From the NCBI GenBank assembly GCA_025059595.1, contig JANXDI010000017.1, positions 58,709 through 122,708 of the forward strand: a stretch of DNA of 64,000 nucleotides, written 5' to 3'. The notes beneath the pieces were generated by a model. The model saw only the letters and a list, made by a program, of their open reading frames with translations, was not told the DNA's origin and ran no database searches. The translations under genes and the position numbers were made by a program. Source of the stretch: Candidatus Calditenuaceae archaeon. GTDB lineage: Archaea > Thermoproteota > Nitrososphaeria_A > Caldarchaeales > Calditenuaceae. Below are positions 12,283-22,626 of this stretch, one piece after another (position 1 is the first letter of the stretch; each line of letters opens with the position of its first letter).

Positions 12283-13668
12283 ATGGAGTATAGCAAAGTC
12301 ACGCCCGAGGACCTCAAGGCGCTCGCCTCGATAGTCGGCGCCCCCAACATCTCCAGCGAAGACTACGACCTCGTAACCAACGCCATCGACGCTTTCGCAG
12401 GGGAGCCTGCCCTCCCCGAGGCCGTCATCTGGCCTGAAAGCAGCCTCAAGGTCCTCGAGATACTGAAGTACGCCTCGAAGAGGAGGATTCCGGTCTACGT
12501 TAGGGGTGGTGGGACTGGCCTAACTGGAGCTTCCGTCCCGGTGCATGGAGGAATAGTGATGAACATGATGAAGATGGGCCGGATAATTGAGGTTAGGCCT
12601 CTTGATATGCAGGTTGATGTTGAGGCTGGTGTCATCTACGACCAGCTCAACAAGGAGCTCGAGCCCCATGGCTTATTCTTCCCGCCCGACCCCGCCAGCG
12701 GAAAGTCTTGCACCATCGGCGGAATGATAGCAAACAACGCCTCGGGCCTCAAGGCCGTGAAATACGGAGCGACGCGCGACTACGTATTAGCCCTGAGAGC
12801 CGTCTTCCCAATCGGCCTCGACCTCAGACTCGGCTCCAAGGTCTTCAAATACTCTATCGGATATGACTTGGCGCGGATGCTCGTTGGCTCGGAGGGAACC
12901 CTCGGCGTAATCACAGAGGCAACACTCAAGCTCCGCCCACTCCCAAAAAACCGGAAAACAATCGCAGCCTACTTCGACTCAATCGAGGCCGCCATAAAAT
13001 GCATAGGAAGAATCAGGCTCTCAGGAATCGAGCCAGGGGCCATAGAGTTTCTCGACAGGACGCATCTAAGACTGGTGGCTGAGTGGTCAGGCCTCAGTCT
13101 CCCCGACCGCGAATGCATGATAATCCTCGAGCTTCACAGCTACTCCAAGGTGGGGCTCGAGGAGGAGGCCTCGGACGCTATCAACCTCCTCAAGGAGGGT
13201 GGCGCGGTCGAGCTTGTCGCTCCAGAGAATGAGGCGGAGGCCGAGAGAATCTGGGAGGCCCGGAGAGGAACCTACCCCTCTATGCTGAAAGCCTGCAGGT
13301 CTCCCATCGTGGGAGACATAATCGTCCCCCTATCCAAGCTCCTTGACGCAGTAAAGAAGGCCTACCAACTAGCCGAGAAATATCAGGTCAGGGTAGGCGT
13401 CATGGGCCACCTAGGCGACGGAAACATCCACACCAACTGGCTGACCGACAGGCGGAACAGAGACGAATGGGAGCGAGCCCTCAAAGCCAACGCCGAGCTA
13501 ACGCGATACGCCATCGAGATTGGAGGAGCATTATCGGCCGAGCACGGCGTAGGTTTAGAGAAGAAGGAATTCATGCCCGAGCAACACAAGGAGGTACTAG
13601 AGCTGATGAGGAGGCTGAAAGAATTTTTCGACCCAAACGATATCCTTAATCCGGGAATAATGCTGTGA
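12283..13668 (+). CDS. FAD-linked oxidase (GlcD/D-lactate dehydrogenase type)
   Basis: PVYVRGGGTGLTGASVPVHGGIVMNMMKM, GKSCTIGGMIANNASGLKAVKYGATRDYV, GHLGDGNIHTN, LSAEHGVGLEKKEF. Confidence 0.93.
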   Translation: MEYSKVTPEDLKALASIVGAPNISSEDYDLVTNAIDAFAGEPALPEAVIWPESSLKVLEILKYASKRRIPVYVRGGGTGLTGASVPVHGGIVMNMMKMGRIIEVRPLDMQVDVEAGVIYDQLNKELEPHGLFFPPDPASGKSCTIGGMIANNASGLKAVKYGATRDYVLALRAVFPIGLDLRLGSKVFKYSIGYDLARMLVGSEGTLGVITEATLKLRPLPKNRKTIAAYFDSIEAAIKCIGRIRLSGIEPGAIEFLDRTHLRLVAEWSGLSLPDRECMIILELHSYSKVGLEEEASDAINLLKEGGAVELVAPENEAEAERIWEARRGTYPSMLKACRSPIVGDIIVPLSKLLDAVKKAYQLAEKYQVRVGVMGHLGDGNIHTNWLTDRRNRDEWERALKANAELTRYAIEIGGALSAEHGVGLEKKEFMPEQHKEVLELMRRLKEFFDPNDILNPGIML

Positions 13669-13686
13669 AAAACTGTAGCTCCCCCC

Positions 13687-14676
13687 TTATCGGTGTCCGA
13701 AGACGGGCTTGGGTTTGTAGGGCTCTTCAAGATACTTGACTTCGTCGTCGCTGAGACTTATCTTAAGCGCCTCCACGGCCTCCTCGACATGCTCCGGATG
13801 GTTAGTTCCGATGATGGGCGATGTCATGCCCTTCTTGAAGTGCCATGCCAAGGCAATCTGCGTCGGCTTCACTCCCTTGTTCTGAGCGACCTCGACGACT
13901 CTTCTCACAATCTCTGCATTCTCGGGTGGAGCGATATAGACATCGTAATCGAAGGTCCCTGGCCTTATCCGCTCAAAGTCTTTCTCCGTAACGACGAGCC
14001 TACCACCGACGAGATACCTGCCGCTCAACACGCCGACGGCTAAGGGGCTCCAAGGAATCAGAGCGATGCCCTCACTCTTGCAGAAGGGTATCATCTCGCG
14101 CTCCTCCTCTCTGTATAGGAGGTTGTAGACGTTCTGCATGCTGACGAACTCCGCATAGCCCTTCATCCTGCTGATGTATATGGCCTTGGTGAACTGCCAA
14201 GCCCACATGCTAGAGGCGCCGATGTAATGGACTTTCCCCATCCTGACCAAGTCGGTGAGCGTGGCGAGCGTCTCCTCTATCGGTGTCTCGTAGTCCCACC
14301 TGTGTATCTGGTAGAGGTCTATGTAGTCTGTCTTGAGCCTCCTGAGAGACTCGCGTGCCTGCCACATGATGTGCTTTCTCGAAAGCCCCCGGTCATTCGG
14401 CCCAGCACCCATCATGCCAAACACCTTAGTCGCAACCACGGCATCCTCTCTACGCCCCTCAAGCAGCATTCCCAGAATCTCTTCAGACCTCCCATGCGAA
14501 TAGACGTTTGCCGTATCGTAGAAGTTGATGCTTAGGTCCCACGCCTTCTCAAAGACCTTCTTGGCACCGTCATAATCCACCATCCAATCGCGCTCATTTC
14601 CAAAGTTGAGGCAGCCCAAGCAGATTCTAGACACCTTGACACCCGCGCGGCCAAGATTAACGTACTCCAACCTCAA
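13687..14676 (-). CDS. Aldo/keto reductase
   Basis: NFYDTANVYSHGRSEEILG, DYIDLYQIHRWDYETPIEETLATL. Confidence 0.93.
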   Translation of the reverse strand: MRLEYVNLGRAGVKVSRICLGCLNFGNERDWMVDYDGAKKVFEKAWDLSINFYDTANVYSHGRSEEILGMLLEGRREDAVVATKVFGMMGAGPNDRGLSRKHIMWQARESLRRLKTDYIDLYQIHRWDYETPIEETLATLTDLVRMGKVHYIGASSMWAWQFTKAIYISRMKGYAEFVSMQNVYNLLYREEEREMIPFCKSEGIALIPWSPLAVGVLSGRYLVGGRLVVTEKDFERIRPGTFDYDVYIAPPENAEIVRRVVEVAQNKGVKPTQIALAWHFKKGMTSPIIGTNHPEHVEEAVEALKISLSDDEVKYLEEPYKPKPVFGHR

Positions 14677-14688
14677 TCACCTCCGATA

Positions 14689-15774
14689 CTAAAGGGGGAT
14701 GCGAACGGGCTCAAGCCGGCCCGTCTCGGTCGACCTGTAAATAGTGTCGATAATGCTCTGCACAACCACTCCCTCTTCACCAGGCGCATAAAGCGGCTTC
14801 TCCGCAATAATCGACTCGATGAACTTCTGCATCTTAATGTATGACTGCTCCCTCCAGTCAGGCTTGCTGCGAGACATGGGCGTCATGTCAAGCGCGACTC
14901 CATTCCTGTCCATATATATCTCTGGTGGGTCGAGCTGGGCTCCTCCCCGAGTGCCCCTCAGATAGATGTTGGAGGTGCCTGTCGACTTGACGTGGCTGGC
15001 CCAAGCAGTCTCAAGCACGAGGAAAGAGCCGTCCTCCAAGGTGACTACAGCGAAGGCGTTGTCATCGACTTCGAACTTTTCAGTATCCCAGGGCTCCCAG
15101 ATGTTTGCCTTAGCCGCCTCCTTGTCTCTTCCTAAGAGCGTGTAAGCCCTGCCCAAAACACTCACAGGCTTCTTGAAACCCTGGAGATACATCGCCAGGT
15201 CGAGTGCGTGGACGCCTATGTCTATCAGCGCGCCGCCGCCCTGAATCTTCTTATCTAGGAAGACGCCCCAAGTCGGGACACCCCTCCGCCTCAAATAAAC
15301 GGCCCTGTTATAGTGTATCCACCCCAAATCACCACTATCCACGAACCTCTTAATCAGTAGGGCGTAGGGGTTAAAGCGCTCCTGGAATCCCACGATCAGT
15401 ATCCGCCCTGCCCTCCTGGCAGCCCTCACCATTGCAGCCCCATCCTCAGCGCTAGTCGCTATGGGCTTCTCGACAAGGACGTGAGCACCTTGCTCGAGAG
15501 CCATTATCGTCGGCTCCTTGTGTAGCGCGTTGGGCGTGCAGACGCTGACCGCATCGAGCTTCTCGCTCTTAAGCATCTTAGCATAGTCGGTGTAGTATCG
15601 AGGAATGCTGAACTTCTCAGCCACACTCTTCGCAACAGACTCCACAACATCGCAGCAAGCCACGACCTTCACGTTCTCGAGGCGCTGAAACCCTGGGATA
15701 TGGGCATTTTGAGCGATACCTCCACAACCTATAATCCCAACCTTAAACTCCTTCAAACCATTCACCAGCAGCAA
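14689..15774 (-). CDS. Gfo/Idh/MocA family oxidoreductase
   Basis: KVGIIGCGGIAQNAHIPGF, VCTPNALHKEPTIMALEQGAHVLVEKPIA. Confidence 0.93.
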   Translation of the reverse strand: MLLVNGLKEFKVGIIGCGGIAQNAHIPGFQRLENVKVVACCDVVESVAKSVAEKFSIPRYYTDYAKMLKSEKLDAVSVCTPNALHKEPTIMALEQGAHVLVEKPIATSAEDGAAMVRAARRAGRILIVGFQERFNPYALLIKRFVDSGDLGWIHYNRAVYLRRRGVPTWGVFLDKKIQGGGALIDIGVHALDLAMYLQGFKKPVSVLGRAYTLLGRDKEAAKANIWEPWDTEKFEVDDNAFAVVTLEDGSFLVLETAWASHVKSTGTSNIYLRGTRGGAQLDPPEIYMDRNGVALDMTPMSRSKPDWREQSYIKMQKFIESIIAEKPLYAPGEEGVVVQSIIDTIYRSTETGRLEPVRIPL

Positions 15775-15903
15775 CTCCTATCTTCGCTGATTGTTATTAA
15801 TAGCTTTCTGAGCGCTAGCGGTGAAGAGTGTCCGCCTGTCTAATAGATAGACACTAATGGAAAAGTTGATAAGAGGGCCCCGATAATCGTTTAGACAGCG
15901 AGA

Positions 15904-18900
15904 ATGATTTCTGTGGCTTCTCTGAGAAAAACTCGCCTCAGCGCCACGCTAACTCTAGCCCTCATGCTGCTCGTCTCGTCTCTCACGCTGGCCCAGCTCC
16001 CCCCAGCCGAGAGCCAAGAACCTTCCCTGAAAAAAATCTCTCCAGAAGATATCGACACCTCCGCGATGATGAAGCACATAGAGTATCTCAGCGGTCTCGG
16101 AAGCCGCGTAACAGGCTATCCCGGGAACTACAAGGCCGCACAATACATCGCTGATAAGCTCAGGGAGATGGGCCTCCAAGTCATCCTTCAGAACTACAGT
16201 GTCGTCGTTCCTCTGGATGAGGGCTCATTTATCGAGCTTGAGGATGTTGGAGGGCGTGTTCGGCTGGAGGCCTATGCTGTCTGGCCGAACGGACCTCATA
16301 CGTCGCGAACTAGGGTGGGAGGGGTTAGTGGGCAACTGATATACGTTGGTCGGGGAGAGCTCTTAGATTTCGACGGGAAAGACGTCGTCGGTAGTATAGT
16401 GTTGATGGACTATGTCAGCGGCTCAAACTGGCTAAACGCGGCCAAGCTCGGGGCCCGCGGAGTGATCTTCATCGAGCCAACTTCGGTCCCGCCCTTCTTC
16501 GACTCTGTTAAGAAGTTCATCGACACACCACTCAATTTCCCACGACTCTATGTGAAGAGGGATGTTGGCGAAAAACTGATTGAAGCAGCGAACCGCGGCG
16601 CGAGAGCAACAATTCACGTTAACATGAAGTATGTTGAGACGACCGCCTACAACGTGATTGGCGTAGTGAAGGGTGTGAATGAGGCAGACCCAACAACGAT
16701 GCTCTTCACAGCGAGGTACGATAGCTGGTCGGCAGCCCCGGCGCTCTCACCCGCGGCCATGGAAGCAATCTCTCCATCCTTCCTACTTGAGCTCGCTAGA
16801 TACTACTCGACGAACAAGCCCTACTGGAACGCATGGTTCGTCTTCTTCAGCGGACACTGGCAAGGGCTGGCTGGCCCGAGAAGCTTCGTGGACAGCTTCT
16901 ACTTCTCTAGGGAGGTTGCCGAGAATAAATTTAGACCCATTTTAATGATTGGCGTCGGTGAGCTCGACCCCTATGGTGTTGGGCTTGACCTTCTGAGGGG
17001 GAGCGCGCTCAATCTCTACGCAACTACAAGCAACGCTGGAGGAATAACGGTGCGATACTCGTGGATTAGGAGGCAGATATTCACAGACTATATCCACCGC
17101 CCCGAGTTTGTCTCGAACCTTGAGAAGATGACGGGGATTAGGCCCGACTCCTTCGTAAAAGAGTTCTTCACAAACGGAATGTATTGGGGCTCTCAGCAGT
17201 ATCCGAGCATGCTCGACACCGAGCCTGCAGAACAGACGCGGGGAATAGCGTTCACAATCCAGTCATCCCAAACATCTCTACGCTGGCTAGGGTCGCCCGT
17301 AAACGACATCTCCCTAGTAGAGCTTGAGAGGCTCCGGCCCCAGCTCTACACCGCAGCCCACATCATAGACTCATTCCTCGGCGAGAGAAACCTTGGCATC
17401 AACTGGCAAAGCACCTCCCCAACACGCATCTACATACAGCCGGGAGGCTTCGCAGAGTATGCCGGCTTCATAGAGCTCAGGGGGAAAGTCATAACCTACA
17501 ACGCGTCAGTCGGATGGTATAGGACCGTCCCGAAACTTCTCGTCAGGGTTTACGTGGGCTTCACACCTACAGCCACAGCAATATACGGTCCGGGAGGAGC
17601 GGCGGCTGGAGGCGGCTTGGCCTCGGGATACTGGCCGCTGCCATACCCCTTCAACAAGATGCTGACTTTCGCCGACGAGAACGGCTTCTTCACTGTCAGA
17701 GGACTTGTACCATACCCGTTCGTTCCGGGCAACAGGTATTTCGTTGAGGCTTGGGGATTCGATGATGAGACGGGAGAGATAATCTATGCCCCAGACTTGG
17801 GAATCTATGGTGCGAGATCAATCCTCCCCACGGTGTCGCCTCTATCACCCTTCGACGAGGTCTCCGTAGTAGTCTTTAGGGCGGTTCCAACCTACATCTT
17901 TGACGTCATCGACCTCACGAACTTCAGACCCGCTCTGATGCCTGACCCTCATCTCGCGGGTTGGGCCGTCCCCACAGCCGGTGGACAGGCTGGACTTGGA
18001 GGGGGATGGTATCACACTGCGGGAGCTCTCTTGATGCCGCTTAACTTCAGAATCAAGGGTGACCTCCTCTTCTACGGGGTCTATTTCAACATGTATGAGA
18101 CGGTGGGCGCGGTCTTCACTCAGCCTGGAGAGGTCTTCATGATTCTGGGAAGGCCCGGCGGGGCCGGCGTAGCTCTCTCTCGCGTCCCCTACATCGCGCT
18201 GGTTAACACCACGAAGACGGAGATGGAGGGTGTCGGCTTCCAATCAGGCCGTGAGGTCGTCATACATAACACAGCTTTCAGGATAGCGCTCGACATGTAT
18301 AGAATCTCCAAAAGTAGGTACGACGCGCTGAGCGCTAAGAACGTTAAGACGGTGAGCATAGAGCAGAAGCTGGAGCGGGTTGAGAAGTATCTCGCCCTAG
18401 CCGAGGAGGCCTACTCCAATAAGCAGTACTCCCTCTTCCAGTCCTACTCGCTTCTGGCGTGGGGTTGGGCTTTCAGGGCATACAACGAGGTTATGGGTCT
18501 GATAAACGACTCATCCAACACAAGCCTCTTCTTCATAGGCCTCATAGTCTTGAGCAGCGTCTTCGCGGAGCGGCTAATCCTACACGCGGAGGGAAGGAGG
18601 AGGCTCCTATCGATAATGCTTATGGGGGCTGTTCTCTTCCTGATATTCACGGAGGTTCATCCCGCCTTCAGCGTCATGAGCACCGCACTCATGGCGGTCT
18701 TCGGCCTACTCACAATAGTGCTTTACATGATTGTCCTATCGGTCTTGGGCAACGAAGTTGAGCGCGTCAGGCGCAGCATATCATATAGGATGCTTGGCTC
18801 CCACGTCCTAGAGATAGGGCGTGTCGGCATAATGGCAGTCGCATACAACACCGCCGTCGAGAACATGAGAAGAAGGAGGCTCAGGACAACCCTCATAATC

Positions 18901-20574
18901 GGCTCAATCATCGGCGTGACCTTAGGCCTCTCCATATTCACCTCCGTAGCCCCCTCCGTCGACATTGCGTTTCCGTCTCTGCCTCAAAAAGCGCCGGACG
19001 ACGGGGTCTCTGTGAGGATAGGCTATGGCGTCCCGGTCGGCGGAGTCATGGGTGTTGAGGGCCGTGAGTTTCTAAGGGCCTATGAGGTTAGCGGGATGGT
19101 TGTGGCGCCTCGCGCATGGTATTATCCAGTCTCGATTTACCCCGCTGTAGGGCCCATCCTGTCGGTCAGCAAGGACCCGCTGTCCGGAGACTTCTACAAT
19201 ATCCACGCGATGCTTGGTCTCACGGAGCCTGACCTTAGACGCTCGATTGCCCGTCTGATTAAGGAGGGTGTTGCTGGCTTCAGTGGCGAGTATGCTTACG
19301 AGATACTTATTCCAGATATCATGGCTGAGACGCTGGGGGTTAAGGTTGGTGACAGACTATATGCCGGCGGTCTAAGCTACACGGTGGTTGGAATCTACTC
19401 CGCCGCAGACGGGGAGGGTCTCTACGAAATTAGCGGCTTCTGGATGGCTCCGATAAATCCCTACTACGTAGGCGCACTGGCCTTCGGGGCGACAGTCCCG
19501 GCTCAGCAGGTTCCCCCACCACTCTCTTGGGACAGGCTTGTCATAGCGCCCTACGGACTCGTAACGAGGCTCGGAGGCTACACTGCGTCCTACAACATCT
19601 ACCCCGGCGAAGCGGGGTCCAAGGAGGGTTTGCGCCAGCTTGCCACGGACCTAAGCATGGTCACCGACTTGGCGGTGTATGCTGGCGAGAATGGAGCGAC
19701 GTTTAGGGGCTCGAGGGTCACTGCTTTCAAGACTGTCGGCTGGGAAATTGTCCCCGCACTGATAATCATCGGCGCCCTCAACACGGTAATCAACTTGATG
19801 GGGAGTGTAGAGGAGAGGAAGAGGGAGATAGCGGTCTACTCCGTCCTCGGCCTGCCGCCGCTAGGCTCAAGCTTCCTCTTCCTAGTCGAGTCTGCGGTCT
19901 ACGCCTCGCTAGGCGCTCTCTTCGGCTACCTGATAGGATTCCTGCTAAACAGAGTCTTCATCGATTTTGGCCTCTTACCTCAGGCTTACACCCTCAACTA
20001 CGCCTCCATCTTCATAATGCTCTCGCTAGGCGTCGTGATACTCGCCGCCATGCTAGCCTCAGTCTACCCCTCAAGAATAGCAGCCATGCTAGTCACACCA
20101 TCTCTTGAGAGGAAGTGGAGGCCACCCACCAAGCCCAAGCAGGGAGTCTGGAGCCTACCGCTACCCCTAAGCATAGACAGCAAAGACGAGGCCACAGCTT
20201 TCATGGCCTTCCTCTACGAGTACTACACCGGCGCTGGTGCTCAGAAGCCGAGCTTCACGGTTAGGGAGGTCACACCACCTCTGCTGAATGACAGAGGGGA
20301 GATGAGGCTGGAGCTCGAAGTCTCACTGGCCCCCTACGAGCAGGGTATAAACCAGCACGTAGACATCGTCTCAATCTACGATGAGGCCACCAAGAGATAT
20401 TCCTTCGAGCTGGTCATAACTAAGACCAGCGGCTCTGACGCGATGTGGGCGACTCAGGCCTACTTCTTCGCCGACGACCTGAGGAAGCAGGTCCTCATCT
20501 GGAGGTCAATCACCGTGGACGAGAGGGGGAAGTATCTAGAAGCCTCTAAGGAGCTTATCAGAGAGCAGAAGTAA
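15904..20574 (+). CDS. Secreted/membrane fusion: degenerate M28 peptidase-like domain plus FtsX/MacB-type permease
   Basis: Signal peptide; MKHIEYLSGLGSRVTGYPGNYKAAQYIADKLREMGLQV; degenerate TARYDSWSAAPALSPAAMEAISPSFLLELARYY / FFSGHWQGLAGPRSF; C-terminal VENMRRRRLRTTLIIGSIIGVTLGLSIF and VEERKREIAVYSVLGLPPLGSSFLFLVESAVYASLGALFGYLIG. Confidence 0.85.
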   Translation: MISVASLRKTRLSATLTLALMLLVSSLTLAQLPPAESQEPSLKKISPEDIDTSAMMKHIEYLSGLGSRVTGYPGNYKAAQYIADKLREMGLQVILQNYSVVVPLDEGSFIELEDVGGRVRLEAYAVWPNGPHTSRTRVGGVSGQLIYVGRGELLDFDGKDVVGSIVLMDYVSGSNWLNAAKLGARGVIFIEPTSVPPFFDSVKKFIDTPLNFPRLYVKRDVGEKLIEAANRGARATIHVNMKYVETTAYNVIGVVKGVNEADPTTMLFTARYDSWSAAPALSPAAMEAISPSFLLELARYYSTNKPYWNAWFVFFSGHWQGLAGPRSFVDSFYFSREVAENKFRPILMIGVGELDPYGVGLDLLRGSALNLYATTSNAGGITVRYSWIRRQIFTDYIHRPEFVSNLEKMTGIRPDSFVKEFFTNGMYWGSQQYPSMLDTEPAEQTRGIAFTIQSSQTSLRWLGSPVNDISLVELERLRPQLYTAAHIIDSFLGERNLGINWQSTSPTRIYIQPGGFAEYAGFIELRGKVITYNASVGWYRTVPKLLVRVYVGFTPTATAIYGPGGAAAGGGLASGYWPLPYPFNKMLTFADENGFFTVRGLVPYPFVPGNRYFVEAWGFDDETGEIIYAPDLGIYGARSILPTVSPLSPFDEVSVVVFRAVPTYIFDVIDLTNFRPALMPDPHLAGWAVPTAGGQAGLGGGWYHTAGALLMPLNFRIKGDLLFYGVYFNMYETVGAVFTQPGEVFMILGRPGGAGVALSRVPYIALVNTTKTEMEGVGFQSGREVVIHNTAFRIALDMYRISKSRYDALSAKNVKTVSIEQKLERVEKYLALAEEAYSNKQYSLFQSYSLLAWGWAFRAYNEVMGLINDSSNTSLFFIGLIVLSSVFAERLILHAEGRRRLLSIMLMGAVLFLIFTEVHPAFSVMSTALMAVFGLLTIVLYMIVLSVLGNEVERVRRSISYRMLGSHVLEIGRVGIMAVAYNTAVENMRRRRLRTTLIIGSIIGVTLGLSIFTSVAPSVDIAFPSLPQKAPDDGVSVRIGYGVPVGGVMGVEGREFLRAYEVSGMVVAPRAWYYPVSIYPAVGPILSVSKDPLSGDFYNIHAMLGLTEPDLRRSIARLIKEGVAGFSGEYAYEILIPDIMAETLGVKVGDRLYAGGLSYTVVGIYSAADGEGLYEISGFWMAPINPYYVGALAFGATVPAQQVPPPLSWDRLVIAPYGLVTRLGGYTASYNIYPGEAGSKEGLRQLATDLSMVTDLAVYAGENGATFRGSRVTAFKTVGWEIVPALIIIGALNTVINLMGSVEERKREIAVYSVLGLPPLGSSFLFLVESAVYASLGALFGYLIGFLLNRVFIDFGLLPQAYTLNYASIFIMLSLGVVILAAMLASVYPSRIAAMLVTPSLERKWRPPTKPKQGVWSLPLPLSIDSKDEATAFMAFLYEYYTGAGAQKPSFTVREVTPPLLNDRGEMRLELEVSLAPYEQGINQHVDIVSIYDEATKRYSFELVITKTSGSDAMWATQAYFFADDLRKQVLIWRSITVDERGKYLEASKELIREQK

Positions 20575-20587
20575 GTGCAGCATCACC

Positions 20588-21607
20588 ATGTCCATCCCAA
20601 GCGTCATCACACGGCCCATCAGAATCATATACAGCCCCGGGAAAGTTATAGCGGAGATCAACGAGAAGCCCGGAACCGGGGCCGCGCTCCTAATCTTCTT
20701 CCTCGTAGTGGCCTCCAGCATCACCTTAGACCTCCTGATATCCCTGCCTAGGCTTGAGATCGTCAATATCTTCAAGACACCAGTCCCCACACCCACTGTA
20801 GACACTAGGTTCGTCATAGCTAGGCAGATTGCCTACTTCTTCATAGCCATCGGCGTCTTGTTCGGCGTGCTCTGGATATTTTCGTTCTTCTTTAAGAAGA
20901 AGAGCGGAAACCTGCTGTCCGTCCTCTCCTCGCTTCTTAACGGCTTTCTCATACTCTTCGTCTTCATCACCATAGGAGCCCTGATAAGCTTGGCCCTTCC
21001 ACCCTCCACCATAGTCGTATACGGCTACGAGGCTAACGGCGTCACGTTCCGCGACCTCTCTGTCGAGGGGATGTATAGTGGTGTTGAGGTGCCTGCGGGG
21101 GTTAGGGGCGACATATTGTCGAACGGGTCGACCATCAAGAGCCCCTTAGCCCGGGCGACTAAATTGAGGGCGGAGGCCGTGGATAAGATGGGGGTGAGGG
21201 TGAACCTCACGGGGCTGAGTGACGCCGAGAAGAGGGAGGTCCTCGAAAAAAGTAGTGAGAGGGTGACGCTTGAGAAGCTCCTTTTTAGCGAGGCGGTGAT
21301 TAACGGTGTGGACAGGATAGCCGTTCCTTTCAACATCTCGAAGGTTCTTCCAAGATGGCTTAACTGGAGCGCAGCCGATGTTGAATCCTACACGTATATC
21401 GATGCAACTCTGATGGGCTTGACCGAGATGTCGAGCGACGAGATGCTCCTGACCAGCGTCAGGAGGGCTCTCTCCCCATTGGCTTGGCTCTGGATCTCAG
21501 GACTGGGGGCCTATGCGCTTAACGTGGTTTACGGTTTGAGTCGGTTTAGGGCTGGTCTTGCGTGGGCGCTTGCTTTTGTCTTGATGACGCTGATGGGGCT
21601 TGTCTAG
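20588..21607 (+). CDS. Yip1-like multi-TM membrane protein
   Basis: ITRPIRIIYSPGKVIAEINEKPGTGAALLIFFLVVASSITLDLLIS; several TM segments. Confidence 0.65.
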   Translation: MSIPSVITRPIRIIYSPGKVIAEINEKPGTGAALLIFFLVVASSITLDLLISLPRLEIVNIFKTPVPTPTVDTRFVIARQIAYFFIAIGVLFGVLWIFSFFFKKKSGNLLSVLSSLLNGFLILFVFITIGALISLALPPSTIVVYGYEANGVTFRDLSVEGMYSGVEVPAGVRGDILSNGSTIKSPLARATKLRAEAVDKMGVRVNLTGLSDAEKREVLEKSSERVTLEKLLFSEAVINGVDRIAVPFNISKVLPRWLNWSAADVESYTYIDATLMGLTEMSSDEMLLTSVRRALSPLAWLWISGLGAYALNVVYGLSRFRAGLAWALAFVLMTLMGLV

Positions 21608-22490
21608 CGCCTCAGAGGCCGCCAATCAAAGTTTGTTCGGCTGGCGTGGTGTAGAGTTTCTGGCCCCCGAGACTCTGAGGCTTACGGCTGAGAGAATTGG
21701 GCCGCGGAGCGCATACTCGATCTTCTCCGACAAGGGTTATCCTAGGGTGGAGCTGATTGTTGACAGGTCTAGGAGCTATGATGGCGCGAGTGTGAGCCTC
21801 TGGGTTGAGAGGGTTGTTAAGAGTAGGCAGGCGGCTAAGTGGGAGGATGTCAAGAGCTCCGCGGGGGAGGTTTTCGGGCATAAAGCCATGAAGATTACCG
21901 GCCGCATCGAGGGCGGCAGATTCGTCGCTTATGCATGGGCGTGCTCGGGCGTGCTGAATTTCCTCAAGCTGAACCTACGGGAGGGGGAGGAGCACTGGGG
22001 CGAGGTCTTCAGAAGCATCAGATGCCACAGAGGAGATGGAATGATGCTTCTACGCCTCTACGAGTTCCAGATACTGACACCCAACACGCTCTGGATAAAA
22101 TCCATAAGCTCAACCACCGGTGTATTCTCCTTAGTCATGGAGGATGGCGACACCGTGGTCGTCTTAGAGAGGGCAGGCCCTGCGAGCGCCCTCGGCCTAG
22201 ATATTCAGCAGTGGCTTAGAAAGCTCTATGCGAAGAGGCTAGACAGGTTCAAGGTCTTCCTAGGCTCTGAGCCGCGCGGCCCCCGGGAAGAGACTCCGCA
22301 TGTCGCGGAGGTCTATCCGATACATCCGAAGGGGTTCGCAGTAAGGAGAAGGACTGTGGGGCTGACAGAGACTTGGTATTGCGACCTCAACGACAGATAC
22401 TGGGCCGTCTCCAAAATCAGTTTCAGCAGGAAAGTAGACCTTTCCAAGCTTCCCAAGATTGCTGTGGACTGCCACGTGAAGAGGCTTTGA
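21600..22490 (+). CDS. Uncharacterised soluble protein, third gene of the M28-FtsX cluster
   Basis: Overlaps the Yip1-like gene by 8 nt; two similar halves (FLAPETLRLTAERIGPRSAYSIF... / FQILTPNTLWIKSISSTTGVFSLV...). Confidence 0.65.
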   Translation: MSSASEAANQSLFGWRGVEFLAPETLRLTAERIGPRSAYSIFSDKGYPRVELIVDRSRSYDGASVSLWVERVVKSRQAAKWEDVKSSAGEVFGHKAMKITGRIEGGRFVAYAWACSGVLNFLKLNLREGEEHWGEVFRSIRCHRGDGMMLLRLYEFQILTPNTLWIKSISSTTGVFSLVMEDGDTVVVLERAGPASALGLDIQQWLRKLYAKRLDRFKVFLGSEPRGPREETPHVAEVYPIHPKGFAVRRRTVGLTETWYCDLNDRYWAVSKISFSRKVDLSKLPKIAVDCHVKRL

Positions 22491-22554
22491 GGCCTCCCAA
22501 GGGGGAGGAGAAGACTAAAAGCGAGGCGTGCTGGATTTGGTTGATGCTGGATGC

Positions 22555-22626
22555 GGGGCCGTGGTCTAGCGGTATGACGCCGCCCTGACGCGGCGGAGGT
22601 CGCCGGTTCGAATCCGGCCGGCCCCA
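22555..22626 (+). tRNA. tRNA-Val (anticodon GAC), CCA not encoded
   Basis: Cloverleaf: acceptor GGGGCCG/CGGCCCC; anticodon stem CCGCC-CTGACGC-GGCGG; T arm GCCGG-TTCGAAT-CCGGC; discriminator A. Confidence 0.93.
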
